From Hyphomonadaceae bacterium (GTDB lineage: Bacteria; Pseudomonadota; Alphaproteobacteria; Rhizobiales; Hyphomicrobiaceae), in NCBI GenBank assembly GCA_019747815.1, contig JAIEQJ010000042.1, positions 29,905-93,904 on the forward strand: a DNA stretch of 64,000 nt, given 5' to 3'. This document shows, one piece after another, positions 52,908 to 64,000 of the stretch. The notes under the pieces are model-generated. The model did not search any database, was not told the DNA's origin, and saw only the letters and a program-made list of their open reading frames with translations. The position numbers and the translations under genes were made by a program. Within the stretch, counting starts at the first letter, position 1. The number at the start of each line of letters is the position of its first letter.

Positions 52908-53365
52908 GTTCGCGCCAAGAATGCCGCGACCCCGGTTCTTAGCAAGGGGTTGTCCACCGCACCGTCGGAAGGAATGGTATGAAGCAGTGCTGCGCCGTCT
53001 CATTCGCTACGTCTCTGGAGGGCCATCACCACAGCCGATTGAACACGTGCGAGGCCTTGGAGAGTTGGCGCCACGCAGTATGAGCGTGCTCCTGCAGTCA
53101 GACAGCCCCCAGATGCTGCTTAGGACAGGCGCACTGCTAGGGCGGTCGTTCTGACGTGCTGCAGCACGCACGCCGTTATAGCACCCAGCCAATGTGATCT
53201 ACAGGGTGTGCTCTCAATGACACATGTGCTCTCAACGACACATATGAGGGTTCCATCTGAAATGATGAGCGCCAGCGACCTGTTTGCGACATCCTGGTAC
53301 TACGCGCCATTCATGTCCAAAATGTCAAGAAATCGCGTGCGGCGTCTGCGTTGAGAAGTTGCGGC
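52908..53365. other. gap upstream of the metal-efflux operon
   Basis: About 460 bases with no convincing gene. It contains the tandem repeat at 53208-53243. The last 150 bases are AT-richer and lead into the promoter. Confidence 0.5.
53208..53243. repeat. Two tandem 18-base repeats
   Basis: GTGCTCTCAATGACACAT (53208-53225) is immediately followed by GTGCTCTCAACGACACAT (53226-53243), one mismatch. It lies about 120 bases before the promoter of the efflux operon and could be a regulator-binding site. Confidence 0.8.
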
Positions 53366-53393
53366 TTTAAGCTGCTCAAGAATCTGGTATAAT
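53366..53393 (+). promoter_or_regulatory. Candidate promoter of the metal-efflux operon
   Basis: TTTAAG at 53366-53371 and a consensus TATAAT at 53388-53393, spaced by 16 bases. The start site would be near 53400, which argues against the ATG at 53392 as a translation start and for the one at 53431. Confidence 0.6.
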
Positions 53394-53430
53394 GCAAAAT
53401 CCTAGCCTTCGAAGGGGTTGGACTGCTCGA

Positions 53431-53763
53431 ATGGGTCGACGTTGGCGACAGATGCTTGCGTGCCTGCTCGTCGTGGCGCTGAGCGCCTCGTCAATCCATG
53501 CCCTGCACGCGGCCGCCCCCGCCGCAACCGTCGCGCTTGCAGACCTCGGCGCTCAACCTGCCCCGGACGGCGCTGCGCCGGCGGCGCCGCGGGATCAGGA
53601 TGAGAATGCTCGCGTCTGCCCGGTCTGCCACTTGATGGCTTCTGCAATGCCGATGCCGGAGGCAGTCCTGGCGGTTCCTTCGCTGGTAAATGATTACGGA
53701 CTGGGCTCATCCGCAGATCTTGGTCGGCCGCTCGCAACAACGCTCTTTCGGCCCCCTCGCTGA
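53431..53763 (+). CDS. DUF2946-like exported protein at the head of the czc operon
   Basis: A protein of about 110 residues with a signal peptide (MLACLLVVALSASSIHALHA) and a mature part with NARVCPVCHLMASAMPMPEA, a CxxC next to His and Met residues. This resembles DUF2946 proteins, often found beside metal-transport genes. It may bind metal in the periplasm, but no activity is established. Start at 53431 (or an inner Met at 53452) is chosen because the upstream ATG at 53392 overlaps the -10 box. czcC follows 70 bases later. Confidence 0.65.
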   Translation: MGRRWRQMLACLLVVALSASSIHALHAAAPAATVALADLGAQPAPDGAAPAAPRDQDENARVCPVCHLMASAMPMPEAVLAVPSLVNDYGLGSSADLGRPLATTLFRPPR

Positions 53764-53833
53764 ACTCATCAGGGTAACTGCGTCTATTTGACGGTGCGGT
53801 CGCCAGACCGCGGTTGTCAAAGAAGGACCGCTG

Positions 53834-55165
53834 ATGATGTGCGCTCGGCCATCTGCAACAAGACTCAGTGATTCTTGGCTTCCGAAGCCAGGGCAAACGC
53901 GCTTGGCCTTGTGCTGCGCCATTGGCGCGGCGCTGGTATTTACCGTGCCGGCCAGGGTTTGGGCACAAAGCACCGGGCCGCTCACGCTTGGTAGCGCGGT
54001 GCAACGCGCCCTTACGGCCAACCCCCGGCTGCACGCGGCCCGCTTCGATGTCGGCATTGCCACCGGCAAGGAGATCCAGGCCGGCGTGAGACCCAATCCC
54101 GAGCTCTCCTACGAGATCGACAACGCGTTCGGAAGCGGCCAATACCACGGCCTTCACTCTGCCGAAACGACCCTGCAGATCAGTCAACTGTTCGAGTTTC
54201 CGGGCAAGCGGCGCTCGCGCGTCGTGGCGGCCGCAGCCGAAGTCGACAGCAGTGTTTTGGAGCTCGAGGCGCTGCGGCTGGAGATCTCCTCGGATACGGC
54301 GGTGGCATTCTTCACCGTGCTCGCAGCGCAGCACCGCATTCAGATCTTGGATGCCCAGATCGCGGCACTCGACCGGCTCACGCCTTTGCTGCAGCGGCGG
54401 GTGGAAGCTGGAGCCTCGTCCCCTGGCGAGACGGCGCGCGCGCAAGCCGCCGCCGATCTCGTGCGAGCGGACCGCGAACGGTCGCGCACGATGCTCGCCA
54501 TTGCGCGGCGCCAGCTCGCGACGTTGATGGGCGCCACTGTGCCGGATTTTGCCCGTGTGGCGGGCAACCTCGCTCGGGTCGGCAGCCCGCCGCCGTTCCA
54601 GACCGTGCTGGAGGTGATCGACACGCTCCCGCAACTGGTGCGCTTTACTGCGGTCCGCGCCCGCCGCGACGCGGAGCTGATCCTCGCCCAACTCAGGCCT
54701 TACCCGGACCTGCGCGTCGGCGTGGGCTGGCGCCACTTCAATGAGACCAGCGACGACGCTATGCGGCTCAGCTTCTCGCTACCGCTTCCCATCTTCGATC
54801 GCAATATCGGCGGGATCGTCGCGGCGCAGGAAGCACGCGCCAAAGTCCAGGCGGAATGGGCCACCAACAAGCTCGCCCTTATCCTGACGCTCGGACGCGC
54901 CTATGAGACGCTCGCCGGCGCCGCGCGGGAGATCGACATCCTGCGCACCGCGGCGTTGCCCAACGCCCGCCGCGCCGCCGAGGCGATCGAGAGCGGCTAC
55001 GCGCAGGGCCGGTTCACGCTGCTCGAGGTGCTCGACATCCAGAACACTGTCACCCAAGGCTCGCTCCGCGAGCTCGAAGCGTTGATGAACTTCCATACCT
55101 CGGTCGCCACCATCGAAGGCCTGACAGGAACACCGCTGCGCCTCACCCGCGAGAGAACCAGATGA
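53834..55165 (+). CDS. czcC: CzcC-type outer-membrane efflux protein (TolC family)
   Basis: A 443-residue outer-membrane factor with a signal peptide ending near VWAQ (residue 45). It shows the tandem TolC-type repeats: LTLGSAVQRALTANPRLHAA in the first half, PNPELSYEIDNAFGSGQY, and SFSLPLPIFDRNIGGIVAAQ and IESGYAQGRFTLLEVLDIQ in the second. The CzcC-like form serves RND metal exporters. Its stop overlaps the czcB start (ATGA), so the two are translationally coupled. Confidence 0.92.
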   Translation: MMCARPSATRLSDSWLPKPGQTRLALCCAIGAALVFTVPARVWAQSTGPLTLGSAVQRALTANPRLHAARFDVGIATGKEIQAGVRPNPELSYEIDNAFGSGQYHGLHSAETTLQISQLFEFPGKRRSRVVAAAAEVDSSVLELEALRLEISSDTAVAFFTVLAAQHRIQILDAQIAALDRLTPLLQRRVEAGASSPGETARAQAAADLVRADRERSRTMLAIARRQLATLMGATVPDFARVAGNLARVGSPPPFQTVLEVIDTLPQLVRFTAVRARRDAELILAQLRPYPDLRVGVGWRHFNETSDDAMRLSFSLPLPIFDRNIGGIVAAQEARAKVQAEWATNKLALILTLGRAYETLAGAAREIDILRTAALPNARRAAEAIESGYAQGRFTLLEVLDIQNTVTQGSLRELEALMNFHTSVATIEGLTGTPLRLTRERTR

Positions 55166-56116
55166 GCCGTATCGTACGCAGTAGTGTTATTCTCGCCGTT
55201 GCCGCGCTGCTTCTCGGAGGGCTGATCTTTTACTATCAGCGCACGCCGGCCGGAGGTGCGCGCATCCCCAGTGGCCATGCAGAGAGCGAACGCGGACACG
55301 CCCACGGCGAGGGCGCGGTCGAGCTCAGCGATGCCAAGGTCACGGCCGCCGGCATTGAGCTGGAAAAAGCTGGGCCCGCCGTCCTCAAGAGCGGCCTGCT
55401 CCTCAATGGAATCATCCAGGCCAATCAGGAGAACCTGGTGCAGGTGACCCCGCGGTTTCCGGGTATCGTGCGAGATGTACGCAAGCGCATTGGCGACAAG
55501 GTCAGCAAAGGCGATCTACTGGGCTCCATCGAAAGCAATCAAAGCTTGACCTCATACGAGCTGAGAGCCCCAATTGCCGGGACCATCATCGACCGCCAGG
55601 TGTCGCTCGGCGATTACGCCTCAGAACAGAAGCCGGCCTTCACCATCACGGATCTTTCGACAGTCTGGGTCGACTTGTCGGTGCCCCGGCGCGACTTGGG
55701 CCGCGTGAGCGCCGGCGACACGGTCCTCATTGATGCTGAGGACGGCGGCACGCACATAGAAGCAAAGATCTCCTATGTGTCACCGGTTGGCAGTAGCGAT
55801 ACGCAGAGCTCGCTCGCCCGCGCGGTGGTGAGCAACGCCGAACTCCGCCTGCGTCCGGGCCTGTTCGTCACGGGCCGCGTGCTGCTCGCGGCCAAACCGG
55901 TGGACATCGCGGTCAAGACCAACGCCCTGCAGACGCTCGAGAACCGCACCGTCGTGTTCGTCCGTAACGGCGACAGTTTCGAGCCGCGCGACGTCAAGAC
56001 CGGCGACCGCGATCCCGAGCACGTGGAGATCGTGTTCGGGCTCTTTCCGGGGGACCTCTACGCCGCCAAGAACAGCTTCGTCATCAAGGCGGAGCTGGCC
56101 AAGGGAACCGCTGCCC

Positions 56117-56127
<11 letters not shown>
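55162..56127 (+). CDS. czcB: CzcB-type periplasmic adaptor (membrane fusion protein)
   Basis: A 321-residue adaptor with one N-terminal membrane segment (SVILAVAALLLGGLIFYY). A His-rich stretch near residue 38-50 (GHAESERGHAHGEG) is typical for metal-binding CzcB proteins. The lipoyl-like hairpin (PRFPGIVRDVRKRIGDKVSK, then YELRAPIAGTIIDRQVSLGD) and beta-barrel (TVWVDLSVPRRDLGRVSAGD) follow. It links CzcA and CzcC. The gene overlaps the PII-like gene by 11 bases at its end. Confidence 0.93.
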
Positions 56128-60074
<3,947 letters not shown>

Positions 60075-60137
60075 TGGCAGATAGCTCCTCTTCGGCCTGC
60101 CAGCCCTGCTGAGGCCGCTGCGGCCGAGTAGCGTGCC

Positions 60138-60782
60138 ATGCCAACCGGCGCCCCACCAGCACAGCCGGCCGTCGACCTCCAGAAGCTTCAACGGCGGCGC
60201 AAGCGCATCCTATGGGGGATGTTTGGTCTGGCCGCGCTGTGCTCGCTGTTCACAGGCTCGGCTTGGTGGCCGACGGCGAAGGTCGTGTACAAGACCATCG
60301 AGTGGATCGGCATCGCTCTGATCTTCGTGTGCATCTTCGGGCGCACCTGGTGCACGCTCTACATTGGCGGGCGAAAGAAGCGCGAGCTGGTGGCACTTGG
60401 TCCCTATTCGATCTGCCGCAATCCGCTCTACGCCTTCACCACCCTCGGCGCCTTTGGCGTGGGCGCACAATCGGGCAGCATCGCGATTGCCGGCGTTGTT
60501 GGTGCGGCCACATTTGCCGTGTTCTGGAATGTCACTCAGCACGAGGAGAGAGTCCTGGCCGAGACGTTCGGCGCCGAATATCGCCGCTACGCTGAGCGGG
60601 TTCCTGCCTTCCTGCCTCGCCTCGAGGGCTGGACGGATGCCCAAGGATTGATGGTTACCCCGCATCTGATCTTGCGCACCTTCCTTGACGCGACCCTGTT
60701 TCTCCTCGCCATTCCCGCCAGCGAAGTCATCGAGCAGCTGCAGCGACAGGGGTACCTGCCCATATTGCTCCGCCTGCCCTGA
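60138..60782 (+). CDS. ICMT-like membrane methyltransferase (CzcN-like)
   Basis: A 214-residue protein with about five membrane segments. The conserved part VALGPYSICRNPLYAFTTLG and the later HEERVLAETFGAEYRRYAERVPAFLP match isoprenylcysteine carboxyl methyltransferase/PEMT-type enzymes, including the RNPxY and E(E)xxLxxxFGxxYxxYxxxVP motifs. CzcN of the Cupriavidus czc locus belongs to the same family. The substrate in bacteria is unknown. The gene follows the small exported protein by 63 bases and is likely co-transcribed. Confidence 0.88.
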   Translation: MPTGAPPAQPAVDLQKLQRRRKRILWGMFGLAALCSLFTGSAWWPTAKVVYKTIEWIGIALIFVCIFGRTWCTLYIGGRKKRELVALGPYSICRNPLYAFTTLGAFGVGAQSGSIAIAGVVGAATFAVFWNVTQHEERVLAETFGAEYRRYAERVPAFLPRLEGWTDAQGLMVTPHLILRTFLDATLFLLAIPASEVIEQLQRQGYLPILLRLP

Positions 60783-60854
60783 CGCCGCCGCATTGTGCCG
60801 ATCGTACAGAGACATGCCCCGAGACTGACAGCAATTGCCCTTCGAGCTTCACTC

Positions 60855-62768
60855 ATGTCCGCCTTGCGATTTGTCCCCGGGCGCTACGTCCTTCTGGTCT
60901 GGGTCCTCGCGTTGTTCCTGGCCGCCGGCGGTGCCACCCGCCTTGCCTTGATGATGTTCGAGGCCGAACCTGCCAACTTTGCCCCTGCCCCAGCGATATC
61001 CATTCTTGCCGTCGGCCTTCTCTACGACCTCGCCGCCGCCGCTTATGTCCTGGTGCCTTTCGGTCTGCTCGCGCTCGTCCTTCCCAACAGTGGCTGGGGG
61101 CGCAGAGCGCACGGCGTAGCAGCAAGTCTCCTCTTTCTTTTCCTGCTATTCGGTGTGCTGTTTACGGCGGTGACAGAATTCCTCTTCTGGAACGAGTTCT
61201 CGTCGCGCTTCAACTTCATTGCCGTCGACTACCTGATCTATACCCGCGAGGTGGTGGGCAACATCCGCGAGTCCTACCCGATTGCCACTATGCTATTCGG
61301 GCTCGCCGTGGCAGCCCTTGGCATATTTGCGCTTGTTCGCAGGCCCCTTTGGCGGAAGGCCTCTGCCGAGGGCGGGCCCCTGTCCCACCGGCTGGCGGTG
61401 ACAGGTATCGTCCTGATGCTGCCCGCCGCCTCCTTCTGGCTCGTCGCAGACGCGCCGCGCGAGGCGCTGGCCTCGGTGTCGGCGCGGGAGCTGGCCGGCA
61501 ACGGCTACTACGAGTTCGCACGTGCCTTCCGCAGCAACGACCTGGACTACCGCATATTCTACAAAACGCGGCCGCGCGAAGATGCCTTGCGCGACCTCCG
61601 CCAGGAGGTGGTCGCAGTTGACGACTCCTCCCTATCCTTCGCGTCAGAACGTCACCCGCTCGAACGCACGGTAACCGCCTCGGGCGAGCGCCGAGCCCTC
61701 AACGTCGTGCTGGTGACCATGGAGAGCCTCGGCGCAGACTATGTTGAGTCCCTTGGCGGCAAGAAAGGCCTGACACCCAACCTGGACCGGCTTGCACGCC
61801 AGGGGCTGATGTTCACGCAAATTTACGCGACAGGGTTGCGAACGGTGCGCGGTCTGGAGGCGATCTCTCTGTCCATCCCACCAACGCCCGGGCACGCCGT
61901 GCTCATGCGCAGGAACAACAAGGGCTTCCAAACTTTGGGCGGAGTATTTCGTGACCAAGGGTACGAGCCGCTCTACATTTACGGTGGCTACAGCTACTTC
62001 GACAACATGAACGACTTCTTTGGCGGCAACGGCTACACCGTCATCGACCGCACCATGGTCGCCAAAGAGCATATCTCGCACGAGACGATCTGGGGCATCG
62101 CCGACGAGGATTTGTTCAAGCAGGTCCTGCGCGAGATCGACGGGCGCGTCGCAGCGGGCCGAAGGGCGTTCGCGCACGTGCTGACCACGTCCAATCACCG
62201 GCCCTTCACCTACCCCTCCGGGCGCATCGACATTCCCTCGGGATCGGGACGCGACGGTGCCGTCAAGTACGCCGACTGGGCCATCGGCACATTCATGGAC
62301 CACGCAGCGACGCGCCCTTGGTTCAAGGACACGCTGTTCGTCTTCGTGGCCGATCACACCTCGCACGGCCGGGGCCGAACCGATCTGCCGCCGGAGAACT
62401 ATCGCATCCCCTTCATCATCTATGGGCCGAATTGGCTCGAGCCGAGGGTGATCGACACCCTCGCATCACAGATCGACGTCGGGCCGACCATTCTTGGGCT
62501 GCTCAACATCAGCTACACGTCACGTTTTTTCGGCCGGGACATCCTGGGTCAGACGCGTGGCAGCCAGCGAGCATTGCTGGCCAATTACCTGACCGTGGGC
62601 TACATGGAGCAGGGCTTGGTCGTCGAGCTTTCCCCCAAGCAACGGGCTCGTGTCGTTGTTGCCGGAACGGGCTTACCGGTGGCCGCGCACCATCCCTTGA
62701 ACGCTCCGCTGATCGACAAGGCGATCGCGTACTATCAGGTGGCCACCGAGACGCTTCGCGGCCCCTGA
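60855..62768 (+). CDS. LtaS/MdoB-type membrane sulfatase-fold phosphotransferase
   Basis: A 637-residue protein with five N-terminal membrane segments (about residues 8-185) and a large periplasmic alkaline phosphatase/sulfatase domain from about 270. Active-site features are the metal site in LVTMESLGADYVESLGG, the Thr region in IYATGLRTVRGLEAIS and VFVADHTSHGRG. The layout fits lipoteichoic acid synthase/phosphoglycerol transferase-like enzymes, which in Gram-negatives modify glucans or lipids with phosphoglycerol. The start MSALRFVPGRY is preferred over an ATG 20 codons upstream. It is the last intact gene of the czc unit. Confidence 0.9.
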   Translation: MSALRFVPGRYVLLVWVLALFLAAGGATRLALMMFEAEPANFAPAPAISILAVGLLYDLAAAAYVLVPFGLLALVLPNSGWGRRAHGVAASLLFLFLLFGVLFTAVTEFLFWNEFSSRFNFIAVDYLIYTREVVGNIRESYPIATMLFGLAVAALGIFALVRRPLWRKASAEGGPLSHRLAVTGIVLMLPAASFWLVADAPREALASVSARELAGNGYYEFARAFRSNDLDYRIFYKTRPREDALRDLRQEVVAVDDSSLSFASERHPLERTVTASGERRALNVVLVTMESLGADYVESLGGKKGLTPNLDRLARQGLMFTQIYATGLRTVRGLEAISLSIPPTPGHAVLMRRNNKGFQTLGGVFRDQGYEPLYIYGGYSYFDNMNDFFGGNGYTVIDRTMVAKEHISHETIWGIADEDLFKQVLREIDGRVAAGRRAFAHVLTTSNHRPFTYPSGRIDIPSGSGRDGAVKYADWAIGTFMDHAATRPWFKDTLFVFVADHTSHGRGRTDLPPENYRIPFIIYGPNWLEPRVIDTLASQIDVGPTILGLLNISYTSRFFGRDILGQTRGSQRALLANYLTVGYMEQGLVVELSPKQRARVVVAGTGLPVAAHHPLNAPLIDKAIAYYQVATETLRGP

Positions 62769-63272
62769 ATGTGGCATCGCTTGGCTCGTTTGCACAATCT
62801 GCCGCACGGGGCCTATGGCCAGCCGTCTACGCTCCTCGGCTGTGCAGGTCACCGTGCTGGCCGCGAACGGGCTTCCGCTTCTGCCGGGAGAGGCCAATAG
62901 CCTGAGAGCGACCATCGCAGCCCACGGCGATCGCTGGCACTGCCGAGCAGCGTCCAATGGGTGCCTTCGATCATTAGCCTTCCCGTGGGGCGCTCGCCAC
63001 GCGGCCATTGTGGGAAGTGCTCGACAAATGCCCTGAATTCTCCACCAACGTTGACCAAGTATCAATCGTTAGACCATCGCGGGTGACTTCTGGCCGGACG
63101 CCAACGAGCACTTCGCGAGACGCGCGCCGGCCACATAGGACGGCGCGCAACCCAAGATCAGCACCCACCCGGGGCGCGTCCCAGGCGTCACCTTGGCCGC
63201 AAGCAAAGAGGATGAAATATGTCTTCACTTCAGCTACGTGGCCGCCTGCAGCCGCGCGCAGTGTTCTGAGTA
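62769..63272. other. gap with possible decayed gene
   Basis: About 500 bases. On the minus strand two overlapping frames read VRPEVTRDGLTIDT and LVNVGGEFRAFVEHFPQWPR, which look like parts of one protein broken by a frameshift near 63050. I do not recognise the family. No intact gene is supported. Confidence 0.35.
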
Positions 63273-64000
63273 TCAGTGAAAGCCGTGCTGCTGACGCTCC
63301 TCCCGGCAATCGCCCACCTCGGTCTGCAGCGTCACATGTGTGATCTCAAAGCGCTCTCGGAGCATTGCTTGCGCCGCTTTGCGCACCTGCCCAGGCGCGC
63401 TGCCGTCGGCAAGCACAAGATGCGCCGAAAGCGACGGCATTTCGCTCGTCAGCGCCCAGACGTGCAGATCATGGATGTCCTGCACGCCTTGAGCGGACCT
63501 CAAAGCCGAACCGATAGATTCCAGGTCAAGCCCCTCAGGAACGCCTTCCAGCAGGATATTGAGCGTTTGCTTGAGAAGCGTCCAGGTCCGCGGCAGCAAC
63601 CCCCAGCCCGATGCCGATCGCCACGACCGCATCGACCCAGGTCCAGGTCGTGAGCCATATCACCGCGGCAGCGCCGATCACGTCCAAGGAGCTCAGCATG
63701 TCGCTCCAGACCGAGATAGGCACCCTTGATGTCGAGGCTCTTTGCCTTTCCGCCCCCCAGCATGCGCATCGCCATGAGATTGACGACAAGACCAGCGCAG
63801 GCGATAGCCAGCATCGGCAGGGATTGAATCTCAGGAGGCACAACGAGCCTCTTGTAGCCTTCATAGAGGATGTATGCCGCAACCGCGAACAGCATGGCGG
63901 CATTGAAGGCAGCTGCGAGGATCTGAGCTATCGCCAATTCTTGGTGACGGCCTGATGGATCAGGCGGCGGCGGTTTTGGACCCACGGTCGATCGGCTTTG
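63273..64000 (-). pseudogene. CzcD-type cation diffusion facilitator, multiply frameshifted
   Basis: Three minus-strand frames together give most of a CDF exporter. Read from the right: ILAAAFNAAMLFAVAAYILY, then KSLDIKGAYL in frame 1; VWSDMLSSLDVIGAAAVIWL and TWTWVDAVVAIGIGL in frame 2 (shift near 63706); LLPRTWTLLKQTLNILLEGV and the cytosolic domain DIHDLHVWALTSEMPSLSAH in frame 3 (shift near 63610). A further break near 63935 is likely before ILAAAFN. The N-terminus lies beyond the window. CDF proteins export Zn, Co or Cd from the cytosol. The gene is probably dead. Confidence 0.85.

Overview
The window looks like the chromosome of a high-GC alphaproteobacterium, most likely of the Hyphomicrobiales (Rhizobiales). 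The signs are the hslU-hslV-hisB and DUF2628-hisH gene blocks, an alphaproteobacterial GNAT remnant between hslV and hslU, an argG/typA/dapB/leuB housekeeping complement, and dispersed GTCATCCCGG-type intergenic repeats. Genus cannot be fixed from sequence alone.

1-14.8 kb: a histidine-biosynthesis region on the minus strand (hisB, DUF2628, hisH, hisA, hisF), opened up by insertions, with a partial prkA kinase gene at the left edge and hslVU diverging from hisB. The largest insertion carries a copper chaperone (PCuAC), an L,D-transpeptidase and a two-gene cassette on the plus strand: a 92-residue peptide with a CxxCxxCxxC core, followed by a radical SAM/SPASM protein with a PqqD-like front end. 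This cassette looks like an uncharacterised RiPP (ribosomally made, modified peptide) system and is the most interesting item in the window.

14.8-37.4 kb: mostly ordinary core genes: a DUF5996 protein, a lipoprotein, rlmN with two tandem membrane paralogues, small secreted proteins, a DsbA-fold isomerase, argG, a site-2-type protease, enoyl-CoA hydratase, a J-domain protein, typA, a PIF1/RecD-like helicase, dapB, gpmA, leuB, a two-subunit thiamine-diphosphate decarboxylase pair with an M20 peptidase, and an intradiol dioxygenase. Five related palindromic repeats lie in the gaps.

37.7-64 kb: an accessory region that starts at a tRNA-Arg(ACG) gene. A large serine recombinase reads into the tRNA on the opposite strand, which marks the likely integration site. 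Then follow a higBA toxin-antitoxin pair with a palindromic operator, a SARP-type regulator fused to an alpha/beta hydrolase, a run of broken genes (DUF4242, GNAT, LysR), an orphan ABC binding protein, an IS1182-family element, a VirD2-like relaxase with a possible oriT, and a heavy-metal efflux operon. That operon reads DUF2946-like - czcC - czcB - PII-like - czcA - small exported protein - ICMT-like methyltransferase - sulfatase-family membrane protein, and ends next to a frameshifted czcD-type exporter. The order suggests a decaying mobile island carrying Co/Zn/Cd-type metal resistance. Its far end is not seen.
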